The notes beneath the pieces were generated by a model that searched no databases, had not been told where the DNA came from, and was given only the letters and a program-made list of their open reading frames with translations. The position numbers were made by a program, and so were the translations under genes. DNA of 64,000 nt from Neobacillus sp. PS2-9 (GTDB taxonomy: Bacteria; Bacillota; Bacilli; Bacillales; Cytobacillaceae): assembly GCF_030915525.1 (NCBI RefSeq), contig NZ_CP133269.1, positions 1,699,001-1,763,000 on the forward strand, written 5' to 3'. Positions within the stretch are counted from its first letter, which is position 1. Each line of letters starts with the position of its first letter. Shown one piece after another: positions 48,589 through 56,456 of this stretch.

Positions 48589-48622
48589 AAGAGGCCAATT
48601 CATTATGATTTGGCTCTTTTTT
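48589..48622 (+). terminator. Terminator after brxB
   Basis: AGAG-CCAA-TC arms pair with GA-TTGG-CTCT across CATTATG, ending in a T run. Confidence 0.75.
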
Positions 48623-48623
48623 A

Positions 48624-48652
48624 TTGTCGAAACACAGAATTTCGTGTATATT
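48624..48652 (+). promoter_or_regulatory. Candidate sigma-A promoter of the M20 peptidase gene
   Basis: TTGTCG (48624-48629), 17-bp spacer, TATATT (48647-48652), ending 46 bases before the ATG. Confidence 0.5.
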
Positions 48653-48698
48653 TATTAATTAAATCGTAACTTTAATCATTTTAAAGGGAGTTTTGACC

Positions 48699-49865
48699 AT
48701 GAAAGAATTTTTAAATAACTATTCAGAAACTATTCAAAGCAAGTTATGGGATATAAGTGACAAGCTATATCATCACCCAGAACTGGGTGATCAAGAATAC
48801 GAATCAATGAAACTCTTAGTAGAGTTTTTGGAGGGGCACCATTTTACTGTTGAAAAAGGAATTGTAGATCGACCTACAGCCTTTAAAGCTGTTTATGACA
48901 GTAAGAAGGAGGGACCAACAATCGCATATCTTTCTGAATATGATGCGTTGCCGGAGATTGGGCATGGATGTGGGCATAATTTAATTGGAACGATGAGTGC
49001 GGGAGCAGGGGTTCTCTTAAGTAAAGTAGTAGATGAAATTGGAGGCCGTGTGGTAGTTTTAGGCACACCAGCAGAAGAAACGAATGGAGCAAAGGTTCCG
49101 ATGGCTGAACAAGGAATTTTTGATGACATTGATGCTGCGATGATTTTGCACCCGGCAGATGAATCGTATGAGAGCGGGGACTCTTTAGCTATGGATGCCA
49201 TCCAATTTGACTTCCGTGGCAGAACAAGTCATGCTGCTGCGTTTCCTGAAAAGGGGATCAATGCACTGGATGCCGTCATTCAATTATTTAACGGGATCAA
49301 TGCCCTTCGTCAACATGTAACATCTGACGTAAGAATTCATGGAATTATTAAGGAGGGTGGGGTTGCAGCCAATATTGTCCCAGATAAAGCAGTTGCTCAA
49401 TTCTATGTTCGTGCAAAGGACCGTACCTATTTAAACGAAGTTGTTCAAAAGGTAATCAGTATCGCTAAAGGTGCATCTATGATGACTGGTGCAGATGTGC
49501 ATATTGAAAATTATGAATTGAGCTATGACAATATGGTCACGAATCATACTTTATCCCAGCTTTTTTCAAATAATCTATTATCCACCGGTGTTAAGAAGGT
49601 TGAGAAAGCTAAAGATTCTTACGGTTCCATTGACATGGGAAATGTGAGTCATGTGGTTCCAGCTATTCATCCTTATATTGGTCTCGATTCACCTGGGTTA
49701 ATTGCTCATACAAGAGAGTTTGCAGATTTAACCATCACAGACAACTCTCATCAGATTCTGGCAAGAGGTGCACTGGCCCTTGCTATGACGGGCTATGATT
49801 TAATTACCAATAAAGAGGAATTTGAAAAAATGAAGAATGAATTCCGTCAAAATGTATTAAGATAA
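48699..49865 (+). CDS. M20 family metallopeptidase/amidohydrolase
   Basis: The 388-residue zinc hydrolase has HHPELGDQEYESMKLL, SEYDALPEIGHGCGHNLIG (metal-binding Cys/His region), TPAEETNGAK and a lid domain around FRGRTSHAAAFPEKG. It belongs to the M20D/PM20D2-like aminoacylase or amidohydrolase branch, so it probably hydrolyses an N-acyl amino acid or small peptide. ATG 48699 behind AAGGGAG. The substrate cannot be read from sequence. Confidence 0.9.
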   Translation: MKEFLNNYSETIQSKLWDISDKLYHHPELGDQEYESMKLLVEFLEGHHFTVEKGIVDRPTAFKAVYDSKKEGPTIAYLSEYDALPEIGHGCGHNLIGTMSAGAGVLLSKVVDEIGGRVVVLGTPAEETNGAKVPMAEQGIFDDIDAAMILHPADESYESGDSLAMDAIQFDFRGRTSHAAAFPEKGINALDAVIQLFNGINALRQHVTSDVRIHGIIKEGGVAANIVPDKAVAQFYVRAKDRTYLNEVVQKVISIAKGASMMTGADVHIENYELSYDNMVTNHTLSQLFSNNLLSTGVKKVEKAKDSYGSIDMGNVSHVVPAIHPYIGLDSPGLIAHTREFADLTITDNSHQILARGALALAMTGYDLITNKEEFEKMKNEFRQNVLR

Positions 49866-49872
49866 GACTGAC

Positions 49873-49911
49873 AAAAAAGTACCTCTGTTCGTTTAGAGGT
49901 ACTTTTTGTTT
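49873..49911 (+). terminator. Terminator after the M20 peptidase gene
   Basis: AAAAAGTACCTCT (49874-49886) pairs perfectly with AGAGGTACTTTTT (49895-49907). Confidence 0.9.
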
Positions 49912-49915
49912 TTGA

Positions 49916-50091
49916 CTGTGTTAAAGAACAGTGTTGATTTTTACACCCTGTTGATTGGAGCGGAAGGCACGAAGACTCCTGTGGGAGTATGGTTCAGGGG
50001 AGACCCCGCAGGCGCATGCGCCGAGGAGGCTCGCCGAAACACCCACGAACCGCTTGTGCCTGGAGCGGAAATCAACAGGCAAGTTTAACAG
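49916..50091. repeat. Structured intergenic repeat, copy 3 (core 49948-50078)
   Basis: Nearly identical to copy 2 in the 131-bp core and in the outer CTGTGTTAAAG/AAGTTTAACAG flanks. The inner loop reads GGCGCATGCGCC where copy 2 has GGCGCAAGCGCC, so the stem is kept. Located between a terminator and the artP promoter. Confidence 0.9.
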
Positions 50092-50147
50092 AGTCTTGTT
50101 TTTAATATATCTAAATTTTTAGAATATTTTTATATTAAAATAATATC

Positions 50148-50176
50148 TTTTCAAATGCATACGCATGTGTTATTAT
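50148..50176 (+). promoter_or_regulatory. Candidate sigma-A promoter of artPQR
   Basis: TTTTCA (50148-50153), 17-bp spacer, TATTAT (50171-50176) with an extended -10 TGT, about 68 bases before the artP ATG. Confidence 0.55.
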
Positions 50177-50182
50177 TCGTTT

Positions 50183-50202
50183 TGTTGAATAAAAATTCAA
50201 AT
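50183..50202. promoter_or_regulatory. ARG box (AhrC operator) at artP
   Basis: The core TTGAATAAAAATTCAA (50185-50200) is a perfect inverted repeat (TTGAAT/ATTCAA) and agrees with the B. subtilis ARG box CATGAATAAAAATTCAAG in 15 of 18 positions. It sits just downstream of the -10 element, where AhrC binding would block transcription. Confidence 0.7.
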
Positions 50203-50243
50203 ACGAATCAAAAACATATGTAAACTAAACAGGGGGAAACAAC

Positions 50244-51011
50244 ATGAAAAAGTCTATTTTATTATTATCCATTATTTTTACATTAGTAGTTTTGTCTGCA
50301 TGCGGACAAAGCAATAAGGATGGGGCAACAAGCGGAGACAAAAAGGTATTAACAATGGCAACATCTGCTGACTTTGCACCATTTGAATCAAGAGATAAAG
50401 CAGGAAAAATTATTGGTTTCGATATCGATTTAGCTAAAGCGATTGCTGATGAATTAGGGTATAAGCTTGAAATTAAAGACATGAAATTTGATGGTTTAAT
50501 CGGTGCATTACAAGCAAAGCGTGTAGATATGGTTCTTGCTGGTATGTCAGCTACAGAAAAACGCCAAAAGAATGTAGATTTCTCTACTGCTTATAACCAC
50601 TCTGGGGAAATGTTTATTACAAAAAAAGACTCTACTGTTAAAACAGTCGATGACCTTAAAGGAAAAACAGTTGCCGTACAGCTTGGTACGATTCAAGAAG
50701 AAGGTGCCAAAAAAATACAAGAAAAAATTGATTTCACTCTTAAGCCATTAGATAACTCAACTACGTTAATTCAAGAGCTATTATCAGACCGCGTTCAAGT
50801 TGCTTATTTAGATAAATCAGTTGCAACTGGATATATTAAGGAACAAGGACTAGCAGGATTTGATGATCCAACATCTAGTTCTCCAGGTATGGCTGTTGCA
50901 TTCCCAAAAGGCAGTGAACTGAAAGAGGATGTTAATAAAGCTCTTAAAAAGTTAGAAGAAAACGGAAAACTTCAAGAATTAAAGGATAAGTGGTTAAAAG
51001 ACCAGCAGTAA
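50244..51011 (+). CDS. artP: Arginine ABC transporter substrate-binding lipoprotein
   Basis: The 255 residues have a lipoprotein signal (FTLVVLSACGQ, lipid-anchored Cys about 20) and a family 3 solute-binding domain: ADFAPFESRDKAGKIIGFDIDLAKAIADELG, GLIGALQAKRVDMVLAGMSATEKRQKNVDFS. Gene order after brxB is that of yqiXYZ (artPQR) in B. subtilis, and the ARG box supports arginine as substrate. GGGGGAAAC serves the ATG. Confidence 0.93.
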   Translation: MKKSILLLSIIFTLVVLSACGQSNKDGATSGDKKVLTMATSADFAPFESRDKAGKIIGFDIDLAKAIADELGYKLEIKDMKFDGLIGALQAKRVDMVLAGMSATEKRQKNVDFSTAYNHSGEMFITKKDSTVKTVDDLKGKTVAVQLGTIQEEGAKKIQEKIDFTLKPLDNSTTLIQELLSDRVQVAYLDKSVATGYIKEQGLAGFDDPTSSSPGMAVAFPKGSELKEDVNKALKKLEENGKLQELKDKWLKDQQ

Positions 51012-51058
51012 TTTTCACAACAGGAATATAAACAAAATATTGAAGTGAGGTGTAAGGC

Positions 51059-51718
51059 ATGAATTTGGATTTTAGCCAAATTGTGCCTTATATTCCTTTT
51101 ATCTTAGAAGGAATATGGGTTACATTAAAATTTGTTATTATATCTATTGTTTTTGGATTTGTCCTCGGGACAATTATAGCTTTACTTAAAATTTCACGTA
51201 TAAAGGTATTAAATTGGTTCGGCGATTTTTATACATCTATTTTCCGTGGGACACCTTTGATTTTGCAATTAATGTTGATTTATTTTGCGATTCCACAATT
51301 AACAGGCTATGATATTTCACCATTTTTATCATCAATATTAGCCTTTGGATTAAACTCTTCAGCCTATGTCTCTGAAATCATTCGCGCAGGAATCCAAGCG
51401 GTTGATAAAGGACAAACAGAAGCAGCCCAGGCACTTGGTGTTCCATATAGTCTGATGATGAAGGATCTTATTTTACCGCAAGCCTTAAAAAATATCTTAC
51501 CAGCACTTATGAATGAATTTATTACTTTAACAAAAGAATCTGCTATCGTTTCAACCATTGGTTATTTAGATTTAATGCGACGTGCCCAAGTTGTGGGAGC
51601 GGATACGTATCGAAACTTCGAACCATTAATATTTGTTGGATTAATTTATTGGGTATTAGTCATGGTGCTAACGTTAATTGGTAAGCGGGTTGAAAGGAGG
51701 ATGAAATATAGTGATTAA
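51059..51718 (+). CDS. artQ: Arginine ABC transporter permease
   Basis: A 219-residue polar amino acid permease with five membrane helices and the EAA loop ([28 protein letters not shown]). It overlaps artR by eight bases. Confidence 0.94.
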   Translation: MNLDFSQIVPYIPFILEGIWVTLKFVIISIVFGFVLGTIIALLKISRIKVLNWFGDFYTSIFRGTPLILQLMLIYFAIPQLTGYDISPFLSSILAFGLNSSAYVSEIIRAGIQAVDKGQTEAAQALGVPYSLMMKDLILPQALKNILPALMNEFITLTKESAIVSTIGYLDLMRRAQVVGADTYRNFEPLIFVGLIYWVLVMVLTLIGKRVERRMKYSD

Positions 51719-52433
51719 AGTTGAAAACCTCCATAAAAAATTCGGGGAAAATGAAGTATTAAAAAATATAAATACTAGTATTAATAGTGGAGAAGTGGTG
51801 TCCATTATTGGTCCATCAGGTTCTGGTAAATCCACTTTTCTTCGCTGCTTAAATTTGCTAGAAACACCAACGCAAGGGAAAGTATGGATCAATGGCCAAG
51901 AGATTACCGATTCTAAAACAAACATCATGAAGGTTCGTGAGCAAATCGGTATGGTTTTTCAACACTTTTACTTGTTTCCTCATAAGACAGTATTAGAGAA
52001 TTTAACATATGCCCCGATGAAAGTAAAAGGGGAAAGTCGAGAGACTGCAGAGAAAAAAGCTCGGGAACTACTTGCTAAAGTGGGCCTTAGTGAAAAAGAG
52101 TCAGCTTATCCAAATAACCTTTCTGGCGGACAGAAGCAACGGGTTGCCATTGCGCGGGCTCTTGCAATGGAACCGCAATTAATGTTATTTGATGAGCCTA
52201 CGTCAGCACTTGACCCTGAAATGGTTAAGGAAGTACTAAATGTAATGAAGGACCTTGCACAGTCAGGAATGACCATGGCAATCGTCACACACGAAATGGG
52301 ATTTGCAAGAGAGGTTTCTGATCGAATTATGTTTCTTGATGAAGGGGTGCTCTTAGAGGAAGGCACGCCGGATGAGTTCTTTACTAGTCCTCGCACAGGC
52401 AGAGCAAAGGACTTTTTAGAAAAAGTACTTTAG
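51711..52433 (+). CDS. artR: Arginine ABC transporter ATP-binding protein
   Basis: The 240-residue ATPase has Walker [10 protein letters not shown] (34-42), Q loop [17 protein letters not shown], signature [15 protein letters not shown], Walker [15 protein letters not shown] and switch His VTHEM. GTG start behind AAAGGAGG, inside the end of artQ. Confidence 0.95.
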   Translation: MIKVENLHKKFGENEVLKNINTSINSGEVVSIIGPSGSGKSTFLRCLNLLETPTQGKVWINGQEITDSKTNIMKVREQIGMVFQHFYLFPHKTVLENLTYAPMKVKGESRETAEKKARELLAKVGLSEKESAYPNNLSGGQKQRVAIARALAMEPQLMLFDEPTSALDPEMVKEVLNVMKDLAQSGMTMAIVTHEMGFAREVSDRIMFLDEGVLLEEGTPDEFFTSPRTGRAKDFLEKVL

Positions 52434-52481
52434 TGCTTAAAACGATGATTACTTGCAAAACATGCTTAAATAGGGATATGT

Positions 52482-52518
52482 TAAAGATGATCTTAAAGAT
52501 CATCTTTTATTTTTTTTT
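52482..52518 (+). terminator. Terminator between artR and yqjA
   Basis: AAAGATGATCTT and AAAGATCATCTTT form an 11-base stem followed by a long T tract; the ribosome site of the next gene begins right after it. Confidence 0.85.
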
Positions 52519-52531
52519 AAGGAGAACTGTA

Positions 52532-53521
52532 ATGAAATTTCGCATTGGGTATCGGACACTAAAAACGGCTGTTGGCACGGCTATTGCCATTCTTATTGCT
52601 CAACAGCTGGGATTACATAATTTCGCTTCTGCAGGCATTCTAACAATCCTTTGTATCCAAGTGACCAAAAGGAGATCGCTTCGAACAGCATGGGATCGTT
52701 TTTTGGCTTGTGTATTAGCAATGCCCTTCTCTGCCGTTTTTTTTGAGGGGATCTCCTATCATCCGATTGTTATTGGTGTGATGCTGTTTTTCTTTATCCC
52801 TACCATTGTCATGTTAAAAGCGAAGGATGGTGTGGTTACAAGCAGTGTCATTATTTTACATATATATATGGCCCAAAAGATTTCAATGGATATATTTTTC
52901 AATGAACTTGGTGTTATTGTGATCGGAATAGGCGTGGCCCTCGTTATGAATCTTTATATGCCTAGTGTTGATAGTAAACTGAAAAATTATCAAGTTAAAG
53001 TGGAGGAAGACTTTAAAATTATTCTTTGTGAAATGGTTCGGTATTTACGAACGGGTGATAGTACTTGGGATGGAAAAGAAATTACCGAATGTTCCCGCCT
53101 GCTTGAAGAAGCAAAAACGTTGGCATTTAGAGATGTGGAAAATCATTTCTTACGGGAAGATACCACTTATTTTCACTATTTTAAAATGAGAGAAAAACAG
53201 TTTGAAATTATTGAACGTGTGCTACCAATGGTTACCTCACTTACAAGAACGGTGAAGCAAGGAAAAATGGTCGCTGAATTTCTTGAGGAGCTTTCTCTGA
53301 ATATCCATCCTGGAAACACTGCTCATATTTATATTGAGAAACTAAGAGAAATGAAGAAAGAATTTGAAGAGATGGAGCTGCCAAAAACGAGAGAAGAATT
53401 CGAAACGCGTGCCGCATTGCTGCAACTAGTAAATGAGATGAATGAGTATCTAATCATCAAAAGCTCTTTTAAAGCAAAGAAAACCAGGATGCATGAAAAA
53501 AAGAAAATCGAAGCAAACTAG
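52532..53521 (+). CDS. yqjA: Aromatic acid exporter family protein YqjA
   Basis: The 329-residue protein has about five membrane helices (10-130) of the ArAE_1 type and a cytoplasmic helical domain. Sequence and position after artR match yqjA. AAGGAG (52519-52524) selects ATG 52532; the open frame upstream to 52433 crosses the terminator. Substrate unknown. Confidence 0.9.
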   Translation: MKFRIGYRTLKTAVGTAIAILIAQQLGLHNFASAGILTILCIQVTKRRSLRTAWDRFLACVLAMPFSAVFFEGISYHPIVIGVMLFFFIPTIVMLKAKDGVVTSSVIILHIYMAQKISMDIFFNELGVIVIGIGVALVMNLYMPSVDSKLKNYQVKVEEDFKIILCEMVRYLRTGDSTWDGKEITECSRLLEEAKTLAFRDVENHFLREDTTYFHYFKMREKQFEIIERVLPMVTSLTRTVKQGKMVAEFLEELSLNIHPGNTAHIYIEKLREMKKEFEEMELPKTREEFETRAALLQLVNEMNEYLIIKSSFKAKKTRMHEKKKIEAN

Positions 53522-53535
53522 GTAAAAAAAGGCAG

Positions 53536-54057
53536 GTGGCAGTTTTGATTAAACTCTTATCGCCGATCCTGATTGCTTTTTTCATCTCACCCATTTGGCC
53601 ATTAGGGTCAAATCCAATGCCAGGTGATCCTTTTGTTATTGTGAATAAAAGTAGAAATGAACTGGCCTTTATTAATGAGAATAAAGTCCAAACAGTGGTT
53701 AGTGTAGGGACAGGAAAGACACAGGAGTTAACCCCCGAGGGTCTTTTTACCATTACCGTTAAGGCAAAAGAACCTTATTTCCGAAAAGAGAATATCCCAG
53801 GGGGTGACCCTAAAAATCCACTAGGGGCCAGATGGATTGGCTTTGACGCTAAGGGGACAGATGGCAGAACCTATGGGATACATGGAACCAACCAGCCAGC
53901 TTCCATAGGCAAGTATGTCTCACAAGGCTGTATTCGCACCCAAAATGAAGTTGTTACCTCGTTATTTCCGTTAATTCCGTTAGGAACAAAAATATTAGTC
54001 GTGTCCTCTAAAAAAACATTTGAGGCTCTAGCACAAGAACAAGGTGCAATTAAATGA
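53536..54057 (+). CDS. L,D-transpeptidase (YkuD domain), exported
   Basis: The 173-residue protein has an N-terminal membrane/signal segment (4-20) and a YkuD catalytic domain with HGTNQPASIGKYVSQGCIRTQN, which holds the catalytic His and the SxGCxR cysteine. Such enzymes cross-link peptidoglycan or act in spore cortex or coat. No LysM domain. GTG 53536 and TTG 53545 are both possible starts. Confidence 0.93.
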   Translation: MAVLIKLLSPILIAFFISPIWPLGSNPMPGDPFVIVNKSRNELAFINENKVQTVVSVGTGKTQELTPEGLFTITVKAKEPYFRKENIPGGDPKNPLGARWIGFDAKGTDGRTYGIHGTNQPASIGKYVSQGCIRTQNEVVTSLFPLIPLGTKILVVSSKKTFEALAQEQGAIK

Positions 54058-54059
54058 GG

Positions 54060-54095
54060 AAAGGGACTGTTCGTTTTCGAACAGTCCCTTTTATA
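54060..54095 (+). terminator. Terminator after the L,D-transpeptidase gene
   Basis: Arms AAAGGGACTGTTCG and CGAACAGTCCCTTT with a TTTT loop, followed by TATAT. It also lies downstream of the convergent tiny gene at 54099. Confidence 0.9.
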
Positions 54096-54098
54096 TGT

Positions 54099-54197
54099 TT
54101 ATGACAAGAAGGTGCCGATTCCGATTAGGAGGGTGGAAGCAAGCATCGCAAAGAGCATCAAATAAACAATAATTTTTCTTGTTTTCTTTTTAGTCAA
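54099..54197 (-). CDS. prli42: Stressosome-associated miniprotein Prli42
   Basis: A 32-residue protein MTKKKTRKIIVYLMLFAMLA at its start, then STLLIGIGTFLS: a basic N-terminus and one membrane helix. This matches the Prli42 miniprotein family that tethers the stressosome to the membrane in Listeria and other Firmicutes. TTG start with GGGAGGT eight bases upstream on the minus strand. Confidence 0.82.
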   Translation of the reverse strand: MTKKKTRKIIVYLMLFAMLASTLLIGIGTFLS

Positions 54198-54358
54198 TTT
54201 AGGTACCTCCCTTATTGCATTTGGCTATATTCCTATTTTACAGGGAAAAGCCCAAATGAACAACGGAACAACTAAGTAATTTAGGAAGGATTTATGAACT
54301 TTTTACCGAATAAGAGTAATTGTCGAATTTATTTTAATATTGGAACAGAGGGGTATAT

Positions 54359-54772
54359 ATGATTAAAAAAGTCGACCATATTGGAATTGCCGTTAAATCT
54401 CTTGAGAATACACTACCATTTTATACAGATGTGTTAGAGCTCACTTTATTAGGAATAGAAGAGGTTGAGAGCCAAAAAGTAAAAGTTGCTTTTTTACAAG
54501 CAGGTGGAACAAAACTCGAACTCCTTGAGCCGACATCTGAGGAAAGTCCGATTGCTAAATTTATTGAAAAGTGTGGAGAAGGTATTCACCATGTGGCTTT
54601 GGGCGTGGAATCGATTGAAGAAAGAATCATTGAAATGAAAGAAAAGGGTATTCAGATGATTGATCAACAGCCAAGACTTGGAGCAGGCGGGGCACAGATA
54701 GCCTTTATGCATCCAAAATCGTCTACCGGTGTTTTGTATGAGTTATGCGAAAAGAAAGGGATGAAGGGGTAA
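54359..54772 (+). CDS. mce: Methylmalonyl-CoA epimerase
   Basis: Interconverts the 2S and 2R forms of methylmalonyl-CoA. The 137-residue vicinal-oxygen-chelate protein begins KKVDHIGIAVKSLENTLPFY and carries GTKLELLEPTSEESPIAKFIEK and GIHHVALGVESI, which hold the metal ligands. It corresponds to yqjC. Its stop abuts the carboxylase gene. Confidence 0.95.
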   Translation: MIKKVDHIGIAVKSLENTLPFYTDVLELTLLGIEEVESQKVKVAFLQAGGTKLELLEPTSEESPIAKFIEKCGEGIHHVALGVESIEERIIEMKEKGIQMIDQQPRLGAGGAQIAFMHPKSSTGVLYELCEKKGMKG

Positions 54773-56323
54773 ATGTTAGACATCTACGAAAAAATAAGTG
54801 AACTATACGATAAGCGCAGAGAAGTGGAGCTCGGTGGCGGGGATGAGCGAATTGACAAACAGCATGAGAAAGGAAAACTAACGGCTAGAGAACGAATCGA
54901 ACTCTTAGTTGATAAAGGGACGTTTGTCGAGCTGAACCCGTTTATCGAACATCGGACGAATGACTTTGGTCTGGATGAACAAAAAGGACCTGGTGATGGC
55001 GTTGTAACTGGCTTTGGGAAAGTCAATGGCCGTCCAATCTATTTATTTTCACAGGATTTTACGGTGTTTGGCGGCGCTCTAGGTGAAATGCATGCGAAAA
55101 AAATTGCGAACGTTATGGATTTAGCAGCTAAAAATGGTACGCCTTTTGTGGGGCTTAATGATTCTGGTGGAGCAAGAATTCAAGAAGGGGTCGTTTCACT
55201 TGATGGGTATGGTCATATCTTTTATCGAAACGCTATTTATTCAGGTGTCATCCCGCAAATCTCCGTAATAATGGGACCGTGTGCTGGTGGCGCTGTTTAT
55301 TCTCCAGCTATTACGGATTTCGTATTTATGGTTGAAAAAACAAGCCAAATGTTCATCACTGGGCCGAAGGTAATTGAAACAGTAACCGGTGAGAAAATCT
55401 CTGCCGAAGACTTAGGTGGGGCAAATGTTCATAATTCGATCAGTGGGAATGCCCATTTCCAAGCAAACTCTGAAGAAGAGGTCTTACAAAATGTGCGCAA
55501 GCTATTAAGCTATCTCCCTCAGAACAATGAGGAAAAATCGCCAAAACAGGAAGTGGAGCATGAAAATGATTACCGTCCAGATTTAACGGATGTGATTCCA
55601 TTTGACGCGGTTCGCCCGTATGATGTTCGTAAGGTGATTGAACAAGTGACAGATGCAGACTCTTTTATGGAAATACAAAAGGATTTTGCTAAAAATATAG
55701 TCGTTGGCTTTGCTAGAATCAAAGGGGAATCAGTAGGGCTTGTTTGCAACCAGCCAAAGGTGATGGCTGGTGGATTAGATATTGACTCTTCAGATAAAGC
55801 CGCCCGCTTTATTAGAACGTGCGATTCTTTCAATATCCCAATTATTACATTTGAAGATGTTACTGGTTTCTTCCCAGGTGTTAAACAAGAGCATGGAGGA
55901 ATCATTCGCCATGGTGCAAAGATATTGTTCGCCTATTCAGAAGCGACTGTACCGAAGCTAACGGTAATTTTAAGAAAAGCATATGGCGGGGCTTATGTGG
56001 CTTTAAATAGCAAGTCGATCGGTGCTGACTTGGTGTTTGCTTGGCCAAATGCTGAAATTGCGGTCATGGGTCCTCAAGGTGCAGCTAATATTATCTTTGC
56101 TAAGGAGATTAATAACAGCGAGAATCCTGAGCTGACACGCCAGCAAAAAATCGATGAATACCGCGAAAAGTTTGCCAATCCATATGTTGCTGCCAGCAGG
56201 GGAATGGTGGATGATGTCATTGATCCTCGTGAAACTAGAATTAAAATTATTCAGGCTTTAGAGATGCTGAGAAATAAAAAAGAGTCACGTCCATATAAAA
56301 AACACGGGAATATCCCGCTTTAA
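54773..56323 (+). CDS. yqjD: Propionyl-CoA/acyl-CoA carboxylase beta subunit (YqjD)
   Basis: Carboxyltransferase that would turn propionyl-CoA into methylmalonyl-CoA. The 516 residues show HEKGKLTARERIELLVDKGTF, NDSGGARIQEGVVSLDGYG, GPCAGGAVYSPA, DVTGFFPGVKQEHGGIIRHGAKILFAYSEA and KAYGGAYVA. The biotin carboxylase and biotin carrier subunits are not adjacent. It directly follows mce. Confidence 0.95.
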   Translation: MLDIYEKISELYDKRREVELGGGDERIDKQHEKGKLTARERIELLVDKGTFVELNPFIEHRTNDFGLDEQKGPGDGVVTGFGKVNGRPIYLFSQDFTVFGGALGEMHAKKIANVMDLAAKNGTPFVGLNDSGGARIQEGVVSLDGYGHIFYRNAIYSGVIPQISVIMGPCAGGAVYSPAITDFVFMVEKTSQMFITGPKVIETVTGEKISAEDLGGANVHNSISGNAHFQANSEEEVLQNVRKLLSYLPQNNEEKSPKQEVEHENDYRPDLTDVIPFDAVRPYDVRKVIEQVTDADSFMEIQKDFAKNIVVGFARIKGESVGLVCNQPKVMAGGLDIDSSDKAARFIRTCDSFNIPIITFEDVTGFFPGVKQEHGGIIRHGAKILFAYSEATVPKLTVILRKAYGGAYVALNSKSIGADLVFAWPNAEIAVMGPQGAANIIFAKEINNSENPELTRQQKIDEYREKFANPYVAASRGMVDDVIDPRETRIKIIQALEMLRNKKESRPYKKHGNIPL

Positions 56324-56345
56324 TATTAATCAGATGCTCTTTCAT

Positions 56346-56375
56346 TTGATGATATCCGTAAGAAAGAGGTATACT
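56346..56375 (+). promoter_or_regulatory. Candidate promoter between yqjD and yqjE
   Basis: TTGATG (56346-56351), 18-bp spacer, TATACT (56370-56375). The predicted start lies just before the hairpin at 56392-56414. Confidence 0.4.
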
Positions 56376-56391
56376 GAAATAGAAAAAGTGT

Positions 56392-56420
56392 AAAGCGCCT
56401 TGCTTAGGCGCTTTATTCTT
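56392..56420 (+). terminator. Terminator or leader hairpin upstream of yqjE
   Basis: Perfect nine-base arms AAAGCGCCT (56392-56400) and AGGCGCTTT (56406-56414), then ATTCTT. Confidence 0.7.
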
Positions 56421-56456
56421 GACGATTGTAAGTACATATATTGGAGGGTCAATCAA

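Noticed and set aside
48623..48631. 0A-box-like ATTGTCGAA before the M20 gene, and another at 54319-54327 before mce
   Set aside because: Eight-of-nine matches are expected several times by chance in 64 kb; unlike spo0A there is no cluster and no sigma-H promoter.
52433..52531. N-terminal extension of YqjA
   Set aside because: It crosses a clear terminator hairpin; AAGGAG supports ATG 52532.
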